DNA of 64,000 nt. It comes from Bordetella sp. H567 (GTDB taxonomy: Bacteria; Pseudomonadota; Gammaproteobacteria; Burkholderiales; Burkholderiaceae_B). Location of the stretch: positions 2,244,084-2,308,083 of the forward strand of contig NZ_CP012334.1 of assembly GCF_001704295.1 (NCBI RefSeq), read 5' to 3'. This document shows positions 28,565-37,036 of the stretch, piece after piece (the first letter of the stretch is position 1; each line of letters opens with the position of its first letter). The translations under genes were made by a program, and so were the position numbers. Below the pieces are notes generated by a model. That model was given only the letters and a program-made list of their open reading frames with translations. It was not told the DNA's origin and did not search any database.

Positions 28565-28944
28565 TGGTGGGTGTATTGCTAATGCCGTCCGTCGGGGGTG
28601 AGGCCTGTCGGGGCCGGCCCGATCGGGCGGTCCGGCCCGCGGGGGCCGGACACCGCTGCGCTCACCTCGTCCGCCGGGCGTTTGGTGTTGGGGTTTTTCT
28701 TGATGGGGTCAGCGCCTCGGCTCCCTTCGGTATCCGCTTGCTCGCCCTCAACGGGCCGGCCCCGACAGGCCTCACCCCCGACGGACTCCGTTGTGCCTTA
28801 ATCACTATCCGCTGACACGATCTGTGTTCTTGCGCTTCGTGGGTGCTGGCTTTCGCTGGTGGAAGACCTTGTCACGCCCGTCGTTCGCGGCCGCCCAGCG
28901 CGGCCACGAAGCGACCTACGCCGTTGTGGCATGCCGGGGTTGCC
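28565..28944 (+). repeat. Inverted repeat copy 1 (~380 bp)
   Basis: This segment reappears, inverted and diverged, on the far side of the insertion sequence (30843 back to 30490, continuing across the IS at 29107-29075). The outer end (tggtgggtgtattgctaatg) is identical in both copies. The inner part (28800-28944) matches at roughly three bases in four. ORFs inside it are frame-shadows with no coding look. It lies between convergent genes, the dppC-like permease and the LacI-type regulator. Confidence 0.85.
28588..28785. repeat. 198-bp element with perfect 33-bp terminal inverted repeats, copy 1
   Basis: Arm 28588-28620 (begins TCCGTCGGGGGTGAGGCC) is the exact reverse complement of arm 28753-28785. 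The 132-bp middle is non-palindromic. The matching element of the same length is at 30623-30820. The ends do not resemble those of the IS256 element. It could be a miniature mobile element or a structured intergenic repeat. Confidence 0.85.
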
Positions 28945-29074
28945 GGCATGTGGACGTTGCTGAAATGAAGTGGAAATCGCTGCCTGCAAAATCCGCTGCC
29001 TGCAAAGTTTCTGCGCATTGCACGCACCCTATGCATGCAAAAACCGCCAGCGTATTCGCGACCGTCGCCGTCTA

Positions 29075-29107
29075 GCAACCGTTGCATGCCTAAACCGCGT
29101 AGGCGGT
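29075..29107. repeat. Inner end of repeat copy 2, cut off by the IS
   Basis: Read on the minus strand, this segment (CCTACGCGGTT, then GGCATGCA and GGTTGC) matches the inner end of copy 1 at 28913-28944 (CCTACGCCGTT, then GGCATGCC and GGTTGC). It is therefore the left-hand remnant of repeat copy 2, separated from the rest by the insertion sequence. Confidence 0.65.
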
Positions 29108-30489
29108 GGGAGTGTCATAAATTTTGTGTTTGAGGCCTAACATAGCTGCTCCAGAGGAGCACATTATGGCTACCAAGCAAAAGGCACCTCCGAGGGAATT
29201 GCCATCGATTCCTGCAAATCTGATGGATGAGTTCGTCAAAGGTCCGATGACGCCGGAGTCGGTGCAGGACCTTTCGATGGCGTTCAAGAAGGCCCTGATC
29301 GAACGGGCGCTGGGCGCGGAAATGGGCCAGCACCTGGGCTATGGCGCCGGCACGGACCCGCCCGAAGGCAGCACTAACCATCGCAACGGCACCAGTGGCA
29401 AGACGGTGATAACCGACGATGGGCCGCTACGCGTGGACATTCCCCGGGACCGGCAAGGCAGTTTTGCGCCGATCCTGATTCCCAAGCACAAGCGTCGATT
29501 TACGGGATTTGATGACAAGATCATCGCCATGTACGCCCGGGGGATGACGGTGCGCGAGATCCAAGGTTTTCTGCTTGAGCAGTACGGCACGGAAGTCTCG
29601 CCCGAGTTCATCAGTTCGGTGACCGACGCGGTTATGGAAGAGGTGATCGCCTGGCAGAACCGCCCTTTGGAGACCATGTATCCGGTGGTGTTCTTCGACG
29701 CGTTGCGGGTGAAGATCCGCGAAGATGGCGTGGTACGCAACAAGGCGGTGTACCTGGCGCTGGCGATCCTGCCGGACGGCACTCGTGACATCCTGGGCCT
29801 GTGGATCGAGCAGACCGAGGGATCGAAGTTCTGGATGAAGGTGTTCAACGAACTCAAGACTCGGGGCACGCTGGATATCCTGATCGCGGTCACCGACGGC
29901 TTAAAGGGAATGGAGCAGGCGCTGAACGCGGTATTTCCAAGCACCACACTGCAAACGTGCATCGTGCATCTGATGCGCAGTAGCGTCGAATATGCGAGCT
30001 GGAAGGAGCGCCGGATAGTGGCTGCGGCTCTCAGGCCGATCTATACCGCACCGACCGTGGAGGCTGCGCAAGCGGCGCTGGCAGTGTTCGAGCAAGGCAG
30101 TTGGGGCCAAAGATATCCGACCATCGCCCAGACCTGGCATCGCGCCTGGGACCGCGTGATCCCGTTCTTTACGTTTCCCCCGGCGATCCGAAAGATCATC
30201 TACACCACCAATGCCATCGAGAGCTTGAATGCGCAATTGCGCCGATCGGTAAAGACCCGTGGACACTTCCCCAGTGACGACGCCGCAACCAAGTTATTGT
30301 GGTTAGTCCTGCGCAATATCACGGGCACCTGGGGCTGCGCCACGCACGACTGGAGGTTGGCCATGAACCAGTTTGCCATCATCTATGCAGAACGCTTCAC
30401 CGACCCATATCACTGAAGTAGCATGAACCTGGAGAGTCAGAAACACGACGACGTTCAAATGCCTCAAACACAAAAATCCTGACAGTCCC
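29108..30489 (+). mobile_element. IS256-family insertion sequence, complete, with 8-bp target duplication
   Basis: A 1382-bp element. Its ends are imperfect inverted repeats of about 29 bp: the left starts GGGAGTGTCATAAATTTTGT at 29108, and the right, read inward on the minus strand from 30489, starts GGGACTGTCAGGATTTTTGT; both continue GTTTGAGGC. The 8-bp sequence TAGGCGGT flanks it directly on both sides (29100-29107 and 30490-30497), the duplication expected for this family. The transposase is intact, so the element may be active. Confidence 0.95.
29166..30416 (+). CDS. IS256-family DDE transposase
   Basis: A 416-residue mutator-type transposase. The catalytic triad is readable: Asp178 in VVFFDALRVKIR, Asp244 in VTDGLKGM and Glu352 in TTNAIESLN; the family features C-V-H-x-(L/M)-R (CIVHLMRSS) and an N-terminal GTDPPEGSTNHRNG segment are also present. 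The open frame continues upstream to 29124, but the ATG at 29166 has a GAGGAG ribosome site and is the usual start. No frameshift or stop is seen. Confidence 0.95.
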   Translation: MATKQKAPPRELPSIPANLMDEFVKGPMTPESVQDLSMAFKKALIERALGAEMGQHLGYGAGTDPPEGSTNHRNGTSGKTVITDDGPLRVDIPRDRQGSFAPILIPKHKRRFTGFDDKIIAMYARGMTVREIQGFLLEQYGTEVSPEFISSVTDAVMEEVIAWQNRPLETMYPVVFFDALRVKIREDGVVRNKAVYLALAILPDGTRDILGLWIEQTEGSKFWMKVFNELKTRGTLDILIAVTDGLKGMEQALNAVFPSTTLQTCIVHLMRSSVEYASWKERRIVAAALRPIYTAPTVEAAQAALAVFEQGSWGQRYPTIAQTWHRAWDRVIPFFTFPPAIRKIIYTTNAIESLNAQLRRSVKTRGHFPSDDAATKLLWLVLRNITGTWGCATHDWRLAMNQFAIIYAERFTDPYH

Positions 30490-30843
30490 TAGGCGGTTCG
30501 TGGCCGCGCTGGGCGGCTGCGAAGCGACGGGCAAGACCAGACCTTCCATCGGCAGAACGCAAGCCCCCACGAAGCCCAAGAACACAGACCGTGCCAGCGG
30601 ACGTGATGGATAGACACCGGAGTCCGTCGGGGGTGAGGCCTGTTGGGGCCGGCCCGTTGAGGGCGAGCAAGCGGATACCGAAGGGAGCCGAGGCGCTGAC
30701 GCCGTCAAGAAAAACCCCAACACCGAACGCCCGGCGGACGAGGTGAGCGCAGCGGTGTCCGGCCCCCGCGGGCCGGACCGCCCGATCGGGCCGGCCCCAA
30801 CAGGCCTCACCCCCGACGGACGGCATTAGCAATACACCCACCA
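30490..30843 (-). repeat. Inverted repeat copy 2 (right of the IS)
   Basis: This is the reverse-oriented partner of 28565-28944, interrupted near its inner end by the IS. It contains the second 198-bp element (30623-30820) with perfect 33-bp inverted arms at 30623-30655 and 30788-30820. Relative to copy 1, one base differs in each arm (CTGTCGGGG versus CTGTTGGGG) and the opposite arm carries the matching change, so both copies remain perfect dyads. Confidence 0.85.
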
Positions 30844-30866
30844 GCAGCAACCCTGAAACACCCAAC

Positions 30867-31901
30867 CTAAAACGACCCCCGCCGCACCAACTCCCCCTGC
30901 AGCACCTCCCGAACCGGCGTCAAATCCGCCGGCTGCTCCAGCAGGTCCAAGGCAACATCGATCATCCGGTCCAGCGGATTGCTGTACGTGGTAAGCATGT
31001 AAGGCGGCCAGCTGGCATTCGGAATATCGTCGAACCCAACGATGGAAGGCGCTGACCCCAATCCCCCCGGCATCCCGCGATATCCATCCAGCATCCCGAT
31101 CGCCACCATATCGTCGCCGCAGAACACCGCATCCACCGGTACGTCCCGCTCGCGCAAGATGCCTGCGGCTTCATAGCCCCAGGCGTGCGAGAAAGCCCCT
31201 TCCAGCACCACCTCCGGCGTCACGCCCTGTTCACGCAGCGCCTGCAGGAACGCATCCCGCCGCACCACGTTCGTCGGTGAATCCGGCAGGCCGCCGATAT
31301 ATGCGATACGCCGCTTGCCCGCCGCAATGAAATCGTACGCCACCAGCCGGCTGCCATGCACGTTGTCGCAGGATACCCCGTGCACCGCTTTCTCTTCGAC
31401 ATACCGGTTCACCATCACGATAGGCGTCCCGCTTTGCCGCACCTGCCGCGCGATGCGGGCGCCGATGCTGACGTTGGCGATCAGGATGCCCTTGACGCGG
31501 TAGCGCAGCGCCAGCGGCAACTGGCGGTCGATATCCTGGCCGGGCGGCGAATTCAGCAGCAGCACTTCCTGCCCCCGCCGCTGGATCGCCAGCGTCATCT
31601 TTTCCAGCATCTGGGGCACGAACGGGTGCGTGATATTGCTGGTGACCACCGCCACGATATTCGAGCGCCCCTTGACCAGCGAGCGCGCCGCCATGTCCGG
31701 CAGATAACCCAGCTTGCGCGCCGCTTTTTCGATCTGCTGGCGAACCTCCGCGGCCACGTACCCGCGTCCCGCGAACACGCGCGACACCGCGCTTTGCGAC
31801 ACGCCGGCTTCCCGCGCCACGTCCTTTTGCGTGTTTCCGTTCTTCTGGGCCCGCGGCGCGCGGGACTTCGGCAGGGCAGGGGTCGTTCGCTGCGTCGACA
31901 A
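30867..31901 (-). CDS. LacI-family transcriptional regulator
   Basis: A 344-residue repressor-type protein. The helix-turn-helix lies at about residues 25-45 (TQKDVAREAGVSQSAVSRVF) with hinge helix AARSLVKGRSN, followed by a periplasmic-binding-protein-like ligand domain (IVAVVTSNITHPFVPQML; VFCGDDMVAIGMLDGYRG; GFDDIPNASW). The N-terminus carries about 20 extra basic residues before the HTH. It lies 43 bp downstream of the LysR-type gene in the same orientation and is convergent to the peptide-type ABC operon. Its effector and targets are unknown; the neighbouring catabolic cluster is a reasonable candidate. Confidence 0.92.
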   Translation of the reverse strand: MSTQRTTPALPKSRAPRAQKNGNTQKDVAREAGVSQSAVSRVFAGRGYVAAEVRQQIEKAARKLGYLPDMAARSLVKGRSNIVAVVTSNITHPFVPQMLEKMTLAIQRRGQEVLLLNSPPGQDIDRQLPLALRYRVKGILIANVSIGARIARQVRQSGTPIVMVNRYVEEKAVHGVSCDNVHGSRLVAYDFIAAGKRRIAYIGGLPDSPTNVVRRDAFLQALREQGVTPEVVLEGAFSHAWGYEAAGILRERDVPVDAVFCGDDMVAIGMLDGYRGMPGGLGSAPSIVGFDDIPNASWPPYMLTTYSNPLDRMIDVALDLLEQPADLTPVREVLQGELVRRGSF

Positions 31902-31944
31902 GAGGGCATTCCGTTGATGGCGGGCCGTGGGGCAGTATAGCGAG

Positions 31945-32886
31945 CTACGTAGCGGCCCGATAGGGCAATCCGCCGCCCGCTTCGTCCCAGTGCGGATTGC
32001 TGGCGATCAGGTCCGTCAGGAAGTCGACGAACGCGCGCACCTTCGGCGAGAGATTCTTGCCTGGAAGATAGACGGCGGACACTTGCGGGCCCAGCGCGAC
32101 ATAGTCGGTCAGGATGGCCTGCAGCCGTCCGTCGCGCAGCGCATCGGCGGCGATGAAGTTGCTGATCATCGCCACGCCCAGGCCAGCCGTCGCGGCTTCC
32201 AGCAGCGATTCCGCGTTGTTGATGTTCAGCCGTCCCGACACCGTCCTGCCAAAGGTGCGACCGTCCTTGATGAATTGCCATTCGCGGTAGCGGCCCGTAT
32301 GCATCAGCACATAGGCCAGGCAATGGTGATCGTCCAGGTCATCGGGCGTGGCGGGCTCGCCATGGCGCGCCAGGTATTCCGGCGCGGCGCAAGCCACGAA
32401 GCGCAGGTTGCACAAGCGCCGTCCGATCAGGCGCGCATCGGCAAGTTCGCCGATCTGCACCGCGACATCGATGCCTTCGTAGGCCAGGTCCACCATGCGG
32501 TCGCTCAGCTCCGCGTCCAGCACCAGGTCGGGATAGCGTTCGATGAAGCCGCTCAGGTGCGGCACGATGACGCGGCGGCCAAATCCCACCGGCATGTGCA
32601 CACGCAGGCGTCCGTGCGGGGCCGCGCGCGAACGGTTCAGCGAGTTCTCGGCGTCCTCGACATCCGCGAGTATCTGTTGGCAGCGTTCGAAAAAACTCGC
32701 GCCGTCGTTGGTCAGGCCCACCGAACGCGTCGTCCGGTGCAGCAGGCGCAGGCCCAGTTCCTGTTCCAACCGCGTGATGGCCTTGCTGACCGCGGAAGAG
32801 GTCAGGCCCAGATGCTTGGCGGCGTCGGTGAAGCTGCGCGTCTCGGCGACCTTGGCGAACACGCGCAAGGCGTTCAGGTTTTCCAT
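31945..32886 (-). CDS. LysR-family transcriptional regulator
   Basis: A 313-residue LysR-type regulator. The N-terminal winged HTH is clear (LNALRVFAKVAETRSFTDAA; LGLTSSAVSKAITRLEQELG), followed by the inducer-binding domain. It is transcribed divergently from the large catabolic cluster that begins at 33045, the standard arrangement for a LysR activator controlling its neighbour. A perfect 15-bp dyad lies just before its start codon (32895-32909). Confidence 0.93.
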   Translation of the reverse strand: MENLNALRVFAKVAETRSFTDAAKHLGLTSSAVSKAITRLEQELGLRLLHRTTRSVGLTNDGASFFERCQQILADVEDAENSLNRSRAAPHGRLRVHMPVGFGRRVIVPHLSGFIERYPDLVLDAELSDRMVDLAYEGIDVAVQIGELADARLIGRRLCNLRFVACAAPEYLARHGEPATPDDLDDHHCLAYVLMHTGRYREWQFIKDGRTFGRTVSGRLNINNAESLLEAATAGLGVAMISNFIAADALRDGRLQAILTDYVALGPQVSAVYLPGKNLSPKVRAFVDFLTDLIASNPHWDEAGGGLPYRAAT

Positions 32887-32894
32887 ATTGATTC

Positions 32895-32960
32895 ATGAAC
32901 CTGGTTCATCAGTGTTTGTAATTCTAGCCAATTGATCGGTCTGGCAGCTGAAATTAGACT
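32895..32960 (+). promoter_or_regulatory. LysR/cluster divergent control region: operator dyad and candidate promoter
   Basis: ATGAACC-T-GGTTCAT (32895-32909) is a perfect dyad with 7-bp arms, 9 bp upstream of the LysR-type start codon, well placed for autoregulation. Reading rightward, TTGATC (32932-32937), 17 bp, TAGACT (32955-32960) forms a moderate sigma-70-like promoter for the cluster. Both are sequence-pattern predictions. Confidence 0.45.
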
Positions 32961-33044
32961 GCTCTGCATCACAACAGCACGCCTCTGCGGCGCGGGCGCC
33001 CGCCCAAGCCGAAAGAGCGCGTCCCGCACGGAGACCGATGTTCC

Positions 33045-33908
33045 ATGCCGCAGCCGCATCCCGCCACAGGCGCCTTCGCGTCCCCGGACGCTCGTGCAGC
33101 CGAAGATGCTGCCGGCCTGCCCGCCTACGACGTGTTCGCCGTGAAGTACGCGACGCGCCCGGCGCAGCGCGTCGCCAACTTCCTGGGTGGTGATCCGCAC
33201 GATGCGCCGATGCCGATGGATTACTACGTGTGGCTCATCCGCGATGCGCAGCGCATCGTCCTGGTGGATACAGGCTTTGCTCAGGACATGGCCGACAAGC
33301 GGCACCGCACCCTGTTGTGCCATCCGGCGCAGGCGCTGGAACGATTGGGCGTGCAGGCCGGCGACGTCGGCGACATCGTCATCACGCACTTGCACAACGA
33401 CCACGCGGGCACGCTCGCGGACTATCCGAACGCACGATTCCATCTGCAGGATAGCGAGATGGCCTTCGCCACGGGTAGACATATGTGCTGCGGCATGCTG
33501 AATCGCGCCTACGAGCCCGACCACGTATGCGGCATGGTGCGCCTGGTCTATGGCGACCGGGTGGTCTTTCACGATGGCGACGCGGCAATCGCGCCAGGCA
33601 TCAGCGTGCACCGCATCGGCGGCCATACCGATGGGCTGCAGGCCGTGCGGGTGCATACGACGCGGGGCTGGGTGGTGCTGGCTTCGGACGCCAGCCATTA
33701 CTACGAGCACTTCGAGCAGGATCGCGTATTTCCGCTGGTCTACAGCGTGGGCGACGTGCTGCAGGGTTATCGGCGCCTGAAGGCCCTGGCGGCGTCGCCG
33801 GACCACGTCGTGCCCGGGCACGACCCGCTGGTGATGGAGCGCTACCCCAGCGCGGGGCCGGGCCTGGACGGCATCGCCGTGCGCCTGGACGTCGCACCGC
33901 GCCGCTGA
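33045..33908 (+). CDS. Metallo-beta-lactamase-fold hydrolase, N-acyl-homoserine-lactonase-like
   Basis: A 287-residue zinc hydrolase of the MBL fold. The metal motif is HLHNDH at 115-120, with further ligands in RHMCCGMLNRAYEPDH, ASDASHYYEHF and VVPGHDPLV. General organisation matches AttM/AhlD-type lactonases, though in this setting the substrate could be another lactone or ester. First gene of the rightward cluster, 36 bp before the flavin oxidoreductase. A paralog (38587-39411) occurs in the same cluster with the same signature (GGDPHDAPMPMDYYVWL). Confidence 0.85.
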   Translation: MPQPHPATGAFASPDARAAEDAAGLPAYDVFAVKYATRPAQRVANFLGGDPHDAPMPMDYYVWLIRDAQRIVLVDTGFAQDMADKRHRTLLCHPAQALERLGVQAGDVGDIVITHLHNDHAGTLADYPNARFHLQDSEMAFATGRHMCCGMLNRAYEPDHVCGMVRLVYGDRVVFHDGDAAIAPGISVHRIGGHTDGLQAVRVHTTRGWVVLASDASHYYEHFEQDRVFPLVYSVGDVLQGYRRLKALAASPDHVVPGHDPLVMERYPSAGPGLDGIAVRLDVAPRR

Positions 33909-33944
33909 GGCGATTCATTCGAAGTCGACAAGGAGACAAGCCGA

Positions 33945-35963
33945 ATGCTGCTGCAACAGCCCGGGCTGATAGGCGGATTGCGCCTGAAGAATCGCGTGGT
34001 GATGGCGCCCATGGGCACCAACTACAGCACCACGGACGGCCTTTCCACCGAACGCGACAAACAGTACTACGAAGAGCGGGCACGCGGCGGCGTGGGCATG
34101 ATCATGACCGAAGCGATGGTCGTGACCGAGCAGGCGCGCCCGCACAACAATTCGCTGTGCTGCTATCACGACCGCTTCATTCCCGGCCTGGCCAGCATCG
34201 TGGAGGCGATCAAGCGCCACGATTGCGCGGTATTCGGCCAGCTGAACCACCGAGGCGCGCTGCTGCGCCGCTCGGTGCTGAACATGGAGCCGGTCGGGCC
34301 GTCGCCATGGGCCAATCCCAATACCGGCGATACGGTGCGGCCGCTGTCCATTGCCGAGATCGCGGAGATCCAGACGCTGTTCGTGGCGGCGGCGCGGCGC
34401 CTGTGGCTGGCCGGCTATGACGGCGTGGAGATCCATGCCGCCAACGGCTATCTCTTCCAGCAGTTCTTCAGTCCGCGCATCAACCGGCGCGACGACGCCT
34501 ACGGCGGCTCGATCGAGAACCGCATGCGTTTCCTGCTGGAGACCATCGGCCGCATGCGCGACGCCTTGCCGGACCTGCGCCTGGGGATACGCCTGAGCGC
34601 CAGCGAGTTCGCCGACGGCGGCTACGGGGAGGACGAGATCATCGCGCTGGCGCGGGCCGTGGAGCACGCGGGTGCCGACGCGATCGATCTGTCCGGCGGC
34701 AGCAATGAAAGCCCGCAGCTGTCCAAGTTCTGCATCCAGCCGCCGTCGTTTCCGCGCGGCTGCCTGGCCGACACGGCGCGGCCCATCAAGCAGGCCGTGG
34801 GCATCCCGGTGTTCGTGGCCGGTCGCATGGTCCAGCCGGAGGATGCGGAACAGGTACTGGCCAGCGGCGCCGCGGATTTCGTATCCATTGGCCGCGCCCT
34901 GTATGCCGACCCGCATTGGACGGCAAAGGCCTTCGGCCGTATCGACGCGCCCATCCGCGCCTGTATCGCCTGCAATGTCTGCTTCGAGCGGCTGACGCTG
35001 GAAAAGGACGTGGCCTGTGTGCAGAACCCGATGATGGGCACGGAATTCGAACGCCTGGAATACGCGGAGCCGCAGCTGTTCGCGCCACCGGCCGGGCCGC
35101 GTGCCCGGGTGCTGGTGCTGGGTGCCGGCGTCGCCGGCATCGAGGCGGCGCGCGTGCTGAAGGGCCGCGGCCACGTGGTGGAGGTCTGGGAAAGCGGGGA
35201 CCGGCCCGGTGGGCAGATGCCGCTGGCCACGGCCTCACCCGACAAGCAGGAAGTCGAACCCGTGTGGAGCTATCGCTGGGGGACCGTGCAGCGCATGGGC
35301 ATTCCTGTTCGACTGGGCGTGGCCGCGGACGAGGGCGCCATCCGCGACTTCGCGCCGGACTACATCGTCGTGGCGACGGGTTCGCGTCCCGCCGCGCCCC
35401 CATTGGATGTCGGCGCGCTGGCGTCCACGGTGCGCGTGCGGCATGCCTGGGAGGTGCTGGCCGATCTGGACGCGCTGCCGAAGGGCACTCGCGTGACCAT
35501 CGTGGGCGGCGGCATGGTCGGGGCGGAAACCGCGGATGCGCTGCGCGTGCGTGGCGCGCGGGTCACCGTGCTGGAAATCCAGGCGGGCATTGCCAACGGC
35601 ATGGCGCGCAACAACAAATTCGAACTGGTGGAGCGCCTGGCCGCCGACGGCGTGACGCTGCTCACCCGCTGCCGCATCCTGAAGGCGGAGGGCGAGACGC
35701 TGGAGATCCAGGTACAGGACGAGGCGCCGCGGCGCATCGCGGCCGGCGACATGCTGGTGTTCGCCACGGGGCCGCGGCCGAACCTGGCTGTGTTGCCGGC
35801 GGTGGAGGCCACCGGCATCCCGCACGCCCGCATCGGCGATTGCAATGTCCCAGGCGACTTCCTGGCCGCGCTGCGCGATGCCTGGATGGTGGCGCTTAGC
35901 GTGGATGAGCGCATCCATCGGCGGCAGGCGGACGAGAGCAGTCGGAAGGAATTGCAGGCGTGA
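33945..35963 (+). CDS. OYE-family FMN/FAD/iron-sulfur reductase (2,4-dienoyl-CoA reductase-like)
   Basis: A 672-residue three-part flavoenzyme. Residues 1 to ~340 form an Old Yellow Enzyme-type FMN barrel (IHAANGYLFQQFFSPRINRR). Next comes a four-cysteine iron-sulfur motif (CIACNVCFERL, then CVQNP). The C-terminal half has two Rossmann folds (VLVLGAGVAGIEAARVLKG; VTIVGGGMVGAETADALRVR) for FAD and NAD(P)H. Relatives include 2,4-dienoyl-CoA reductase FadH and steroid or terpenoid ene-reductases. Its place before receptors and MmgE/PrpD genes suggests reduction of an unsaturated acid or CoA ester in one catabolic route, which is inference. It is preceded by AAGGAGAC. Confidence 0.9.
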   Translation: MLLQQPGLIGGLRLKNRVVMAPMGTNYSTTDGLSTERDKQYYEERARGGVGMIMTEAMVVTEQARPHNNSLCCYHDRFIPGLASIVEAIKRHDCAVFGQLNHRGALLRRSVLNMEPVGPSPWANPNTGDTVRPLSIAEIAEIQTLFVAAARRLWLAGYDGVEIHAANGYLFQQFFSPRINRRDDAYGGSIENRMRFLLETIGRMRDALPDLRLGIRLSASEFADGGYGEDEIIALARAVEHAGADAIDLSGGSNESPQLSKFCIQPPSFPRGCLADTARPIKQAVGIPVFVAGRMVQPEDAEQVLASGAADFVSIGRALYADPHWTAKAFGRIDAPIRACIACNVCFERLTLEKDVACVQNPMMGTEFERLEYAEPQLFAPPAGPRARVLVLGAGVAGIEAARVLKGRGHVVEVWESGDRPGGQMPLATASPDKQEVEPVWSYRWGTVQRMGIPVRLGVAADEGAIRDFAPDYIVVATGSRPAAPPLDVGALASTVRVRHAWEVLADLDALPKGTRVTIVGGGMVGAETADALRVRGARVTVLEIQAGIANGMARNNKFELVERLAADGVTLLTRCRILKAEGETLEIQVQDEAPRRIAAGDMLVFATGPRPNLAVLPAVEATGIPHARIGDCNVPGDFLAALRDAWMVALSVDERIHRRQADESSRKELQA

Positions 35964-35988
35964 ACACCAACGGCCATGGAGCTGAGAC

Positions 35989-37014
35989 ATGAACGATAAG
36001 GACAAGGGGACGGCGGACAAGGGGACGCGGATCTGGGCGCCGCTGGCTTTCGCGGCCGCCGCGGCATTGCTGGCCGGCCCCGTGTGCGCCGCGGCCGGCG
36101 CGGACGCAGCCGCGAATTTTCCAGACCGGCCGGTGAAGCTGATCGTACCGTTTCCGCCCGGCGGCGGTACGGACATCCTCGCACGCCCGATGGCGCAGAA
36201 GCTTGGCGAAAAATGGAAGCAGCCCGTCGTCATTGAAAACCGCGCCGGCGCCGGCGGCAATATCGGCACGGAGGCCGCCGCGCGGGCGCCCGCGGACGGC
36301 TACACCATCGTTCTGGGCACGGTCGGCACCCATGCCATCAACCAGAGCCTGTACCGCAATCTGCCGTATGACGCGACGCGCGATTTCACCGCCATCACGA
36401 TGGTGGCGAACACGCCCAATGTCCTGGTGCTGAACCCCGGCGTGCGGGCGCGCTCGGTGCAGGAACTCATCGCCATGGCCAAGGCCAAGCCGGGCACGCT
36501 CAATTACGCTTCTCCGGGCAACGGCACGCCGCCGCACCTGGCCGCGGAAATCTTCAAAAGCATGGCCGGGGTTTCCATCACGCATGTGCCCTACAAGGGC
36601 AGCGGCCCCGCCATGACGGACCTGTTGGGCGGACAGGTGCAGATGATGATCGCCAACGCGCCGGTAGTGCTGCCGTACATCAAGTCGGGCAAGCTGATCG
36701 GCCTGGCAACGACCAGCGCGACGCGGCCGGCCATGCTGCGCGATATCCCCACGCTGTCGGAAAGCGGCCTGAAGGGCTACGAGGCGGATACCTGGTATGG
36801 GCTGTTCGCGCCGGCGGGAACGCCGCCGGCCGTTATCGCGAAGCTCAACGCCGACGTGGTCGCGGTGCTGAAGTCGCCGGACATCCAGGCATTCTTCGCG
36901 GAGCAGGGCGCCGAGGTCATCGGCGACAGCGCGGCCGACGCCAACGCCAAGGTGCGTGCCGAGGTGGACAAATGGCACGCGGTCATCCAGTCCATTGGCC
37001 TGAAGATGGACTAG
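35989..37014 (+). CDS. Bug-family tripartite-tricarboxylate-type substrate receptor (first of three)
   Basis: A 341-residue periplasmic solute receptor with an N-terminal signal segment (WAPLAFAAAAALLAGPVCAA). Bug signatures: FPDRPVKLIVPFPPGGGTDI, RAGAGGNIGTEAAARAPADG and VPYKGSGPAMTDLLGGQVQ. Such proteins bind carboxylates and aromatic or amino acids and normally pass them to TctA/TctB permeases; none are encoded here. Starts 25 bp after the flavoenzyme and ends 22 bp before an MmgE/PrpD gene, so it is in the operon. Confidence 0.93.
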   Translation: MNDKDKGTADKGTRIWAPLAFAAAAALLAGPVCAAAGADAAANFPDRPVKLIVPFPPGGGTDILARPMAQKLGEKWKQPVVIENRAGAGGNIGTEAAARAPADGYTIVLGTVGTHAINQSLYRNLPYDATRDFTAITMVANTPNVLVLNPGVRARSVQELIAMAKAKPGTLNYASPGNGTPPHLAAEIFKSMAGVSITHVPYKGSGPAMTDLLGGQVQMMIANAPVVLPYIKSGKLIGLATTSATRPAMLRDIPTLSESGLKGYEADTWYGLFAPAGTPPAVIAKLNADVVAVLKSPDIQAFFAEQGAEVIGDSAADANAKVRAEVDKWHAVIQSIGLKMD

Positions 37015-37036
37015 CGCTAACAGGCCCCGGGAACGC

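Noticed and set aside
28565-30843. A composite transposon bounded by the ~380-bp inverted repeats
   Set aside because: The repeats are much more diverged than expected for transposon ends, and the IS has its own ends and target duplication inside copy 2.
30397-30865. ORFs inside the inverted repeats (also 28507-28815)
   Set aside because: They arise in several frames in both copies, follow the palindromic DNA, and lack ribosome sites or coding character.
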